Below, piece by piece: positions 35,544 to 42,711 of a DNA stretch of 42,711 bases. Made by a program: the position numbers and the translations under genes. This stretch comes from an uncultured SAR86 cluster bacterium (GTDB lineage Bacteria; Pseudomonadota; Gammaproteobacteria; Magnimaribacterales; D2472): contig CABYCL010000009.1 in assembly GCA_902517505.1 (NCBI GenBank), positions 1 to 42,711 of the forward strand, in the 5' to 3' direction. Within the stretch, counting starts at the first letter, position 1; each line of letters starts with the position of its first letter. The notes under the pieces were generated by a model. It had not been told where the DNA came from, did no database searches, and saw only the letters and a program-made list of their open reading frames with translations.

Positions 35544-36566
35544 TTAAATTGACTCAAGAAGTTTCAACTCTTCTTTATTCATCTCTGGATCAATAGAGTC
35601 AAATAATATACTAGACATATATCTCTCTGCTGTATCAGGCAACATACATAAAATGTTTGCATCTTTTTTAGCTTTTTTAGCAACTTCAACTGCAATTGCA
35701 AATGTTGATCCTCCTGAAACTCCAGTAATAATTCCTTCTTTTTTAGCTAATTCATGTGACCAATATAACCCATCATCTCCAGAGACTGGGATTAACTCAT
35801 CATAATATTTATTATCAATAGATTCTTGCAAAACTAGTGGTATAAAGTCTGTAGTCCACCCTTGAATTGGATGAGGATTCCATGCCGGATGTGATTTTGC
35901 AGCTGATCCATCATCATTTCTATCTTGTTTTGTGCCACTTTCTAATAATGGAGCAACATCAGGTTCAGTTAATATTAACTTGGTATTAGGTAGTTTTCTT
36001 CTTAGTGTTCTTGAAACTCCAGTAAAAGTTCCACCTGTTCCATAACCCGATACCCAGTAATCTAAACCAATTTCTTTAAAATCATTGTATATTTCTATAC
36101 CTGTGGTTTCTTCATGAACATTAGCATTGTCTTCATTTTCAAATTGTCTTGCAAAAAACCAATTGTTTTTTAGGACTAATTTTTTTGCGACTTCATAAGC
36201 GCCAGTTCCACCTTGTGATGCAGGCGTTAAAAGCACTTTTGCTCCAAGAAATCTCATTAATTTTCTTCTTTCTATAGATGCACTATCAGGCATTGTTACT
36301 ACTAATGGATAATTTTTAGCAGCACACACCATAGCTAAACCTATTCCAGTATTACCACTAGTTGCCTCAACAACTGTTTGACCTTCTATGATGGAACCAT
36401 TTTTTTCAGCATTTTCAATAATGCTTATAGCTAAGCGATCTTTGACAGAACTAGCAGGATTAAAATATTCAGCTTTTACATAGATATTAGTTTCATTGAT
36501 TGAAATATTTCTAAGTTTTATAGACGGAGTATTACCAATCGTCTGAAGTATGTCTTTATAAATCAT
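35544..36566 (-). CDS. cysK: Cysteine synthase (O-acetylserine sulfhydrylase)
   Basis: 340-residue PLP enzyme that makes cysteine from O-acetylserine and sulfide. PLP-lysine Lys42 lies in NPASSVKDR, the substrate loop ATSGNTGIGL near residue 68, the phosphate loop GYGTGGTFTG near 175, and GVSGGSTFA near the C-terminus. It is about 17 residues longer than E. coli CysK because of an insert around residues 213-240 (TKQDRNDDGSAA). A cystathionine beta-synthase role cannot be excluded. Paired convergently with cysE, which supplies its substrate. Confidence 0.92.
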   Translation of the reverse strand: MIYKDILQTIGNTPSIKLRNISINETNIYVKAEYFNPASSVKDRLAISIIENAEKNGSIIEGQTVVEATSGNTGIGLAMVCAAKNYPLVVTMPDSASIERRKLMRFLGAKVLLTPASQGGTGAYEVAKKLVLKNNWFFARQFENEDNANVHEETTGIEIYNDFKEIGLDYWVSGYGTGGTFTGVSRTLRRKLPNTKLILTEPDVAPLLESGTKQDRNDDGSAAKSHPAWNPHPIQGWTTDFIPLVLQESIDNKYYDELIPVSGDDGLYWSHELAKKEGIITGVSGGSTFAIAVEVAKKAKKDANILCMLPDTAERYMSSILFDSIDPEMNKEELKLLESI

Positions 36567-36601
36567 TATTAATATATAGAGTTAAGATACATATTTGTAA
36601 C

Positions 36602-36621
36602 ACAAAATAATATTATTTTGT
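36602..36621. promoter_or_regulatory. 20-base perfect palindrome in the cysK / exported-protein divergent region
   Basis: ACAAAATAATATTATTTTGT is a perfect inverted repeat without spacer in the 96-base gap between two divergent genes, 36 bases upstream of the cysK start. Its place suits a dimeric regulator's operator for either gene. In DNA this AT-rich one such palindrome per few hundred kilobases is expected by chance, so support is modest. Confidence 0.35.
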
Positions 36622-36662
36622 TATATTTTAAGTTCAAAATAATTCAATAGGGAGATAAACTT

Positions 36663-37355
36663 ATGAAAATTAGTAAAACTTTTTTTAAATATTCTTTTTT
36701 AGTAATATTTTCAATTGGAATAAATGCAAATATTCCTGAAGGCGCTTTTACAACACTTCATGTCAAAGCAAAAGATTTAGATGCATATGTTGATTATATG
36801 AAGAATAACTCAACTGCTTTCGAACAAATTGGTTCAGACGTAGCAGGTGTTTGTGTAACAAAAACTGGTAATCAATACGCTGGTGAAATGTTTGTGTGGA
36901 ATGCATATCCCAGTATAGAAATGGCTTTTCAATCTTCTGAAAAATATGATCCTTTTAAAGCAACCGATGAATTTAAAAAATTAAGAAAGGTTATGTATTC
37001 AGTAACATGGAAACCTTTAAAAGAATTTGATTTAAGGCCTGGATATGAAAGACTCTGGAGAGTTAATCTATCAGATCCTATGGCATTTACTCAAATGATG
37101 ACAAAATTAGAGAATGAACTTGAAAGCGCAGGTCATGATATGAGAATTGGTGTTTTTCAACCTATGGGTGGTGGCACAGAAACTTTTCATTTAAGAGCAG
37201 TTTCTAACAATGCTTCTGATAGTGGAAAAGTTGCTGATGGATATTTTGCTGGTGCGTCTTATGGAAAAACATGGGATGAAGCATTTGCTAATTACGTTAC
37301 AGAGGTAGTAAGTGAAACGACAGAATTTTGTGAAGTTGTTTATACAAAATCATAA
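36663..37355 (+). CDS. Exported protein of unknown function
   Basis: 230 residues with a signal peptide (MKISKTFFKYSFLVIFSIGINA, cleavage likely after residue 22). The rest has two similar halves of about 95 residues, each with a beta-strand start, a VDYMK or FTQMMTK helix and a closing strand. This suggests a tandem dimeric-alpha/beta-barrel (monooxygenase-like) fold; this is my reading of the pattern, not a recognised family. GGGAG lies 8 bases before the ATG. It is followed after 10 bases by an exported metallo-hydrolase, so the two probably work together in the periplasm. Confidence 0.7.
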   Translation: MKISKTFFKYSFLVIFSIGINANIPEGAFTTLHVKAKDLDAYVDYMKNNSTAFEQIGSDVAGVCVTKTGNQYAGEMFVWNAYPSIEMAFQSSEKYDPFKATDEFKKLRKVMYSVTWKPLKEFDLRPGYERLWRVNLSDPMAFTQMMTKLENELESAGHDMRIGVFQPMGGGTETFHLRAVSNNASDSGKVADGYFAGASYGKTWDEAFANYVTEVVSETTEFCEVVYTKS

Positions 37356-37365
37356 ATAATCATTG

Positions 37366-38313
37366 ATGTTAGTAAAGAAAATTAAAATATGCTTTCTAAC
37401 AATATTTAGCTCCATTAGCCTTGCAAGTGTTTATGAAATCACTGTACTTGCTACAAATATTTCTAATTATGGTGGATTTGGTGAATGGAGCTTTTCTGCT
37501 TTATATGAGAGCGAGACTGAATCAGTATTATTTGACACCGGTTTCCACGAAGACACAGTTTTACATAACGCTAAAGTTTTAAATAAAGATTTATCAAAAG
37601 TTAAAAAAGTCGTATTAAGCCATTTTCATAGCGATCATACTGGTGGCTTAATTAAACTTCGACAAACATATAAGATAATAAATCCTGAAGCATTTTCTGA
37701 GGTTTATGTTGCAAGAGGTTTTTTTGACCAACGTTATCTTGAAAATGGTAATAAAGTAGGACCTGGAAATTTTGAAGATTCTTTTAAATTTAAAGAGACT
37801 GCTGAAGAAGAGGGTATTAAATTTACAATTTTAGATAATCATTATTTAGTAGCTGAAAATCTTTATGTTACAGGAACAGTTGAAAGAACTGACGAGTATT
37901 TTAACGGACCAAAGGGTATTTTTCTAAATCCTGAATTAACAGTACCAGATATTATTAAAGATGATCAATCTGTTGGGATGTTAACAGAAGAAGGTTGGAT
38001 TATGATGTCAGGATGTGGTCATTCTGGGATAATCAATACTGCTAAAAAACTTCAATCAATTAAAGACGTACCTGTTTATGGAGCTATTGGAGGATTTCAT
38101 TTATTTAGAGCAACTGATGAGACTATTATAAATACCGCAAATTGGTTTAAGGATAATGGGTTAACTAAATTCATGGGTGGTCATTGTACTGGTATTCATG
38201 CTGCAAATGAGATAGCAAGTATTATTGGAATTAAAAGAGAAGATCTTTCTCATACAGCAATAGGAAGTATTTTAACGAAAGATTTAAATATTATTAGGTC
38301 ATCTGTTGAATAA
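37366..38313 (+). CDS. Exported metallo-beta-lactamase-fold hydrolase (dihydropterin-phosphate-synthase-like branch)
   Basis: 315 residues from ATG 37366 (a TTG three bases upstream is less likely). Signal peptide residues 1-20 (ends SISLAS). The metal motif HFHSDH is complete (His86, His88, Asp90, His91), followed by TGGL. SGCGHSGIINTAKKL near residue 208 and GGFHLF near 240 supply further ligands. The order FDTGFHEDTVLHNA...LSHFHSDHTGGL and SGCGHSGI matches the archaeal/bacterial MJ0296-like branch. Periplasmic location argues against a folate role. It ends 1 base from the convergent M14 gene. Confidence 0.85.
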   Translation: MLVKKIKICFLTIFSSISLASVYEITVLATNISNYGGFGEWSFSALYESETESVLFDTGFHEDTVLHNAKVLNKDLSKVKKVVLSHFHSDHTGGLIKLRQTYKIINPEAFSEVYVARGFFDQRYLENGNKVGPGNFEDSFKFKETAEEEGIKFTILDNHYLVAENLYVTGTVERTDEYFNGPKGIFLNPELTVPDIIKDDQSVGMLTEEGWIMMSGCGHSGIINTAKKLQSIKDVPVYGAIGGFHLFRATDETIINTANWFKDNGLTKFMGGHCTGIHAANEIASIIGIKREDLSHTAIGSILTKDLNIIRSSVE

Positions 38314-38314
38314 T

Positions 38315-41155
38315 TTATAAATCAATTTCAGAATTAGATCCTAAACCAGATCCATAAACTACAGCATTTAACCATAATCTGTTTGTGCCTAAAGCTGAAC
38401 CTCTATAATTTGGTTCTCCAGAAAATAAAATCACCTGTCCTTTACCAACTTTTTCTCGTGTTAGATATGCAGAATTTGCTATTCTCTGTGATGCTTCTGG
38501 CCAAACTAGACCACTCATTCTTACATTGATATCTTTACCAGCTGGTAACGAAGACCAATTTATAGATCTTGAAGATTCAATTGTTTGATCATTTATTAAT
38601 TCACCAATTCTAACTGCAGCTTCTGCATTATCGCTTGTCATAAGGATAGGGTAATTGCCATATAGGACTGGCAGAACATCTATTGTTCCAAATGTTAGCC
38701 AATGTTTTTGATCAGTTCGACCAGCAACCATTGCTCCTGAAGGCATAAGTGTAGATTGCCACTTATCACGTTTTTTCAAATCTTCATTAATTTGATCTGT
38801 ACTTTCCCAAGGATAATTTATATTAAGATCAACTTTATTGTCATTAATCTTTTCTTTATTTATATTTTCTTCTAAAGAATAGATCTCTCTTTGCAAGTCA
38901 ATATTATAATCATCGCTTTTATCTAATGTATTACTTAAATGTTTAACATTACCAATACCATTCTCATCAATAATTGATCTAGTACTATAATTATGTGCAA
39001 TTAATGTCCCACCTTGTTTTACCCAATCAGTTAATAATTTTATAGAACTGTCATTAAGACTTTGTCCGCTTGGAACAATAATTGTGTTATATCTTCTTAA
39101 ATCAGCATAATTTAATATAGAGGTATTAATTTGACTGTGTCTAATACCTAAATGATGATCGATAGACCACCAACTTACTCCAACATCATATGAATTAAAA
39201 CCTTCGTGGCTCAAAATTGCGATTTGTGGTTTTTTCAATAACCTGAAGTGCCTGCCACCCCAATCAGGAAGATTTTCTGGCCCAAAACCAGAATCTAGAG
39301 AAACAACTGAAATCTTTAAATCAGATGAAACTTTTTTAATAATCTCATATATATTATTTATTTCAGGATTATCCATTGCAATCACAACTACACTTCCTCT
39401 TGATAAATCGTAACCATATAGATATGATTTTTTATCTAAAATTCTTGTTTGAATACCTAATTCCATTAGTCTAGCTGCGAAGCCAACTGAATTATCATCC
39501 ATTCCATCTGTTGCCCACATCACTGCATCTTTATTAACATCTACTGTTGGTGTTACTGATTCCCATATTTTTAAATTAGAATTTATATTTTCAGGTACAG
39601 TTATAGCTTCAAGACCATAAACCATAGAAAAATTGAATGCAGTTGTGTCATACATTATTGAAGAACCATCTCTAAGTGCACTTTGTTTTTCTTCGATAAG
39701 CACTTCTTCATCTATATCTGCATCAAATTCCATTATTGCCGATATAAGAGGGGCCTCAGCTTGACGATTTGGAATGATTAAACTTCCTGGAGGAATAGTA
39801 AAGTTTTCCTCGATATCACCTGTTTGTTTTAAAATATTCTTAACAAGTATTGGTTTCTCATTTTCATAAATTTCAATATCTTGAAATTTAAGTTTTTCAG
39901 CTAGGGTATTAATTCTTGTTTTGTTTTTAGTGGGTAGTATTACAAAAGTTCTATTAGCATATTTACTATCTCTAGATATGTTATATCTTCTTCCTTCCCA
40001 AAAATCTTGATACATTGATTTTGAGTTGTTGAGTAAAGTCTTCAAATTCACCATTGTGCTCACATATTGATGATGAACAGATTCTTTATATGATTGAATA
40101 GTGCCTTCAGGACGCCTTACACCGTCTTCAGCCATTCTTGATTGTTCATACAAAATACCTAGTGTTCCTCTAAACTGGATGTAAAAAGAATAACCAGGAT
40201 AAAGATCTTCATGCCATTCACCGGTATAAAAACGCCAATCTCTTTCATCAAATGCATTACCTTGATCTTGAGCAAATATATTTCCCCATTTAAGTAAATC
40301 TATATCAATATTTTTATTAATTGGTTCCCTAGGGGGACCGGTCATAAATGTATCTTGCGGACCCATTTCATGTGCATCTAGTAGTATTTGTGGACTCCAC
40401 TCATTTATAAGTTTAACTCTCCCTTGAGTCTCAGGCTGTGTTAAATAAATCCAGTCTCTATTCAAATCAAAAAAATAATGATTTGTTCTACCATATGGCC
40501 AATCACCTGTATGAAGTAGTGATTGGTCATCATAATTAGGAGCTGTACCTCTATATTCTTGTAAAGATTTTGCAAATCTTGCTCTTCCATCAGGATTCAT
40601 CATTGGATCAATGATTATTAACATGTTTTCAAGCATTTCTTTAGTTTCTGGATCATCACTTGCTATAAAGTGATATATAGCTGCTAATGCTGCATCTGCA
40701 CCAGAGGTTTCATTTCCATGAATTGAGTAAGCCATCCAAGCAATTGCAGGTAGTTTTTCAATTAATGATCTAGCTTTGTTGGCATTAGTATTAGCCCCAT
40801 CTGATAATAACGTTATATTTTGTTTGATATCTTCTAATTTTGATAAATTTGAAGGTGATGAAATAAAAACAGCATATAGTGGACGTCCCTCATGTGATCT
40901 AGCATATTCTTTTACAATTAATCTATCTGATTGTTTAGCCCAAGCAAGAATTGCATTAGATATCTGATAGGGCGTTGCAACTTGTTCACCAACTTCAAAA
41001 CCTAAATAAACTGATGGTTTATCAATATCATTTGAATAAGACCCATCTAAAATGACACCACTATATAAATCTTTTGATAATGAAGTTGGTTCCATTAATG
41101 TTGTAGATTGAATATTTAATGAAAATATAATTATTAACAGTGATTTATAGGTCAT
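38315..41155 (-). CDS. Exported M14-family zinc carboxypeptidase with C-terminal GATase-like region
   Basis: 946 residues. The signal peptide spans about residues 1-19. The M14 catalytic domain keeps all zinc and catalytic residues: His146 and Glu149 (HGNETSG), His262 (DAHEMG), Glu337 (LYEQSR), plus the substrate-binding NPDGRARF and DLNRDW. The C-terminal half contains alternating alpha/beta blocks (VGVSWWSIDHH, IIVPSG, LTDWVKQGGTLIAHN) like the class I glutamine-amidotransferase-like domain seen in large M14 proteins. Probably digests peptides or peptidoglycan fragments in the periplasm. TGGAG lies 4 bases before the start codon. Single-gene unit. Confidence 0.9.
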   Translation of the reverse strand: MTYKSLLIIIFSLNIQSTTLMEPTSLSKDLYSGVILDGSYSNDIDKPSVYLGFEVGEQVATPYQISNAILAWAKQSDRLIVKEYARSHEGRPLYAVFISSPSNLSKLEDIKQNITLLSDGANTNANKARSLIEKLPAIAWMAYSIHGNETSGADAALAAIYHFIASDDPETKEMLENMLIIIDPMMNPDGRARFAKSLQEYRGTAPNYDDQSLLHTGDWPYGRTNHYFFDLNRDWIYLTQPETQGRVKLINEWSPQILLDAHEMGPQDTFMTGPPREPINKNIDIDLLKWGNIFAQDQGNAFDERDWRFYTGEWHEDLYPGYSFYIQFRGTLGILYEQSRMAEDGVRRPEGTIQSYKESVHHQYVSTMVNLKTLLNNSKSMYQDFWEGRRYNISRDSKYANRTFVILPTKNKTRINTLAEKLKFQDIEIYENEKPILVKNILKQTGDIEENFTIPPGSLIIPNRQAEAPLISAIMEFDADIDEEVLIEEKQSALRDGSSIMYDTTAFNFSMVYGLEAITVPENINSNLKIWESVTPTVDVNKDAVMWATDGMDDNSVGFAARLMELGIQTRILDKKSYLYGYDLSRGSVVVIAMDNPEINNIYEIIKKVSSDLKISVVSLDSGFGPENLPDWGGRHFRLLKKPQIAILSHEGFNSYDVGVSWWSIDHHLGIRHSQINTSILNYADLRRYNTIIVPSGQSLNDSSIKLLTDWVKQGGTLIAHNYSTRSIIDENGIGNVKHLSNTLDKSDDYNIDLQREIYSLEENINKEKINDNKVDLNINYPWESTDQINEDLKKRDKWQSTLMPSGAMVAGRTDQKHWLTFGTIDVLPVLYGNYPILMTSDNAEAAVRIGELINDQTIESSRSINWSSLPAGKDINVRMSGLVWPEASQRIANSAYLTREKVGKGQVILFSGEPNYRGSALGTNRLWLNAVVYGSGLGSNSEIDL

Positions 41156-41249
41156 TCATGTCTCCAGTTTTTGAATAATTATAGAGTAGGGTTTATCTCT
41201 AAACAATATATAGGTTCGCATAATATATATTATGTTAAATTATATATGT

Positions 41250-41558
41250 CTATCTGGGTGGTAAACCGTTTATTCTTGTGATTGATGATGTTGTACCACT
41301 TCGTCTATGTTCACTTATAGCTTGGTATTCAGGGTCTGCATACCATTCATCTGCATGTTTTGCAGATGGAAAGCAAAATAATATTACTCTACCTTCCATA
41401 GGCTTAGCGCCTTCAACATGAACTATATTGTCATCATATGTAATAAACTCACCATCATGTTTTTTTAAAATTGGAAAGAAGCCTTTTTCATAAAGCCTAT
41501 ATTTTTCAGCATCATGAATCTGAAGGTTTGCTAGCATATAAACTTTTACATCACTCAT
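41250..41558 (-). CDS. DUF1330 family protein
   Basis: 102 residues, the usual DUF1330 length. MLANLQIHDAEKYRLYEKGF, then VEGAKPMEGRVILFCFPSAK and WYADPEYQAISEHRRSGTTS, are the family's three blocks, with the characteristic EYQ..S.HR end. Stand-alone ferredoxin-like fold, cytoplasmic, function unknown. AGGA lies 8 bases before the ATG. It is only distantly like the broken DUF1330 protein at 28978-29337. Divergent from the sulfatase gene 69 bases away. Confidence 0.87.
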   Translation of the reverse strand: MSDVKVYMLANLQIHDAEKYRLYEKGFFPILKKHDGEFITYDDNIVHVEGAKPMEGRVILFCFPSAKHADEWYADPEYQAISEHRRSGTTSSITRINGLPPR

Positions 41559-41627
41559 ATAGATTCCTCGTTATAATTAGATTCTAGCTTAATGGTTAAA
41601 TAATTCAATTTGTAATATCCTTTTATT

Positions 41628-42711
41628 ATGCGTAAATTTTTATTAATTTTATTTTTTTCTATTAATCTTTACTCAATAGACAATAAGCCTAATATCATTA
41701 TTATCCTAACTGATGACCTTGGTTGGGGTGATGTTTCTTATAATGGTGGCCCAATACCAACTCCAAATATCGATAAATTAGCAAATGACGGGCTTAGAAT
41801 GAATAGATTTTATAGCGCTCCTACATGTAGCCCAACAAGAGCAGCCTTATTTACTGGTTTAAATAGTTTAACTAATGGAATTATTAGACCTTTAAATAAT
41901 CCTTCAGCAGAAAGATATGGTCTTTCATTAAAGCATAAAATCATGCCTGAATATTTTAAAGAAATGGGTTATCAAACTGCATTATCAGGAAAATGGCATT
42001 TAGGAATGTTTACAGATGATTATCTTCCAAGAAATAGAGGCTTTGATTCAACATATGGACATTTAGGTGGAGGTATAGGCTATTTTGATCATGCTTTAGC
42101 AGGTAGATTAGATTGGCATAGAAATGGAGAAATTTTACATGAAGATGGCTACTCAACAACACTTATAGCTGATGAGGCGATAAGAATTATTAAGAATAAG
42201 GATACTTATACTCCACTATTATTATATGTAGCCTTTAATGCTCCACATACACCAATCGAAGCTGAAGATAATGTTATTAATGAATTGCTTAATATAAAAG
42301 ACGAAAAAGAAAGAAATTATGCGGCAAATATTATTTCATTAGATCGAGAAATTGGAAAAATAATTAATACTATTGATTCTGAGGAAATTTTAGATGAAAC
42401 AATAATAATATTTTTTTCAGATAATGGTCCGGTTTTTGATATAGATCCTATAGCTGCTACCATTGCACCAGATATTCTTGATTCAAAAGGAAATACACTT
42501 GGACTTAAAGGTAGTAAAGGATCCGCATATGAAGGAGGTATAAGAGTACCAGGAATAATTTACTACAAAGGAGTATTAGAAAAATCAGTAAGCAATCAAT
42601 TTTTCTTTTCTGACGATATATTACCAACCTTATTAACCGCTATAAATTACGACAAAGATAGAAATTATTTTACTGGCGTTGATAGATGGGAAAGTTTAAA
42701 AAGTAATAATA
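41628..42711 (+). CDS. Exported arylsulfatase-type sulfatase, 5' part (runs off window)
   Basis: 361 codons visible, no stop before the window end. Signal peptide residues 1-16 (MRKFLLILFFSINLYS). The metal-binding Asp29-Asp30 lie in LTDDLGWGD. The sulfatase signature CSPTR (Cys67-Arg71) carries the cysteine that a formylglycine-generating enzyme converts to the catalytic aldehyde. GKWHLG, AFNAPHTPIEA and FFSDNGPV are further conserved active-site blocks. It would release sulfate from sulfated polysaccharides or aryl sulfates in the periplasm. About 100-150 residues are probably missing. The maturation enzyme is not in this window. Confidence 0.92.
   Translation, partial: MRKFLLILFFSINLYSIDNKPNIIIILTDDLGWGDVSYNGGPIPTPNIDKLANDGLRMNRFYSAPTCSPTRAALFTGLNSLTNGIIRPLNNPSAERYGLSLKHKIMPEYFKEMGYQTALSGKWHLGMFTDDYLPRNRGFDSTYGHLGGGIGYFDHALAGRLDWHRNGEILHEDGYSTTLIADEAIRIIKNKDTYTPLLLYVAFNAPHTPIEAEDNVINELLNIKDEKERNYAANIISLDREIGKIINTIDSEEILDETIIIFFSDNGPVFDIDPIAATIAPDILDSKGNTLGLKGSKGSAYEGGIRVPGIIYYKGVLEKSVSNQFFFSDDILPTLLTAINYDKDRNYFTGVDRWESLKSNN

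Noticed and set aside
41219-41234. 16-base palindrome CATAATATATATTATG upstream of the M14 gene
   Set aside because: In DNA this AT-rich a few perfect 16-base palindromes are expected by chance per window; position alone is not enough.
1-42711. CRISPR arrays, insertion sequences, prophage or integrase genes
   Set aside because: No regularly spaced repeats, transposase motifs or phage genes were seen on either strand.

Overview
The window is about 42.7 kb of very AT-rich, densely packed bacterial DNA with short or overlapping intergenic gaps and no rRNA, tRNA, CRISPR array, insertion sequence or phage gene that I can recognise. The lolCD, exbBD, msbA, lpxK, kdsB, murB order, the DUF1285 and DUF2256 genes, and the two-subunit ETF with ETF-QO point to a marine gammaproteobacterium. 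The base composition, genome compaction and wealth of small-molecule enzymes fit a streamlined SAR86-like surface-ocean lineage. That placement is inference from gene content, not from a marker tree.

Left part (1-8447): the end of an alpha/beta-hydrolase-like gene, a GPH-type sugar symporter, a convergent DUF349 protein, then a plus-strand run of trpS, an MFS transporter, hemH, a dienoyl-CoA-reductase-like SDR and a coniferyl-aldehyde-type dehydrogenase.

Envelope operon (8452-17074): lolC/E, lolD, exbB, exbD, a single-frame MsbA-LpxK fusion, kdsB, murB, a LysE exporter, DUF1285 and a 46-residue DUF2256 protein. Most junctions overlap. Lipoprotein sorting, energy transduction, lipid A kinase and flippase, Kdo activation and peptidoglycan precursor synthesis are combined in one unit.

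Electron-transfer block (17058-22311): a DUF885 lipoprotein peptidase and ETF-QO on the minus strand, divergent from etfB-etfA. It feeds electrons from flavoprotein dehydrogenases such as acyl-CoA dehydrogenases into the quinone pool. A ceramidase-like membrane hydrolase follows, broken by one base in a T run.

Accessory block (23262-31473): a minus-strand chain of eight tightly coupled genes (DUF1330, exported metallo-beta-lactamase-fold hydrolase, small membrane protein, 2-hydroxychromene-2-carboxylate-isomerase-like protein, haloalkane-dehalogenase-like hydrolase, three glutathione-transferase-fold proteins). It is divergent from a second, membrane-anchored haloalkane-dehalogenase-like protein and a nitronate monooxygenase. 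This looks like a glutathione-linked pathway for a halogenated, aromatic or otherwise electrophilic substrate, and it is the best candidate here for an undescribed system. Two of its genes (dehalogenase, DUF1330) are broken by single-base changes in 7-base A runs, so sequence quality or slippage has to be settled first.

Right part (31480-42711): PsiE-like, DUF1295 and unknown membrane proteins; a biotin-dependent carboxyltransferase subunit lacking its biotin domain; cysE convergent with cysK; two exported proteins (one a metallo-beta-lactamase-fold enzyme); a 946-residue exported M14 carboxypeptidase; a DUF1330 protein; and the first 361 codons of an exported arylsulfatase that runs off the window.
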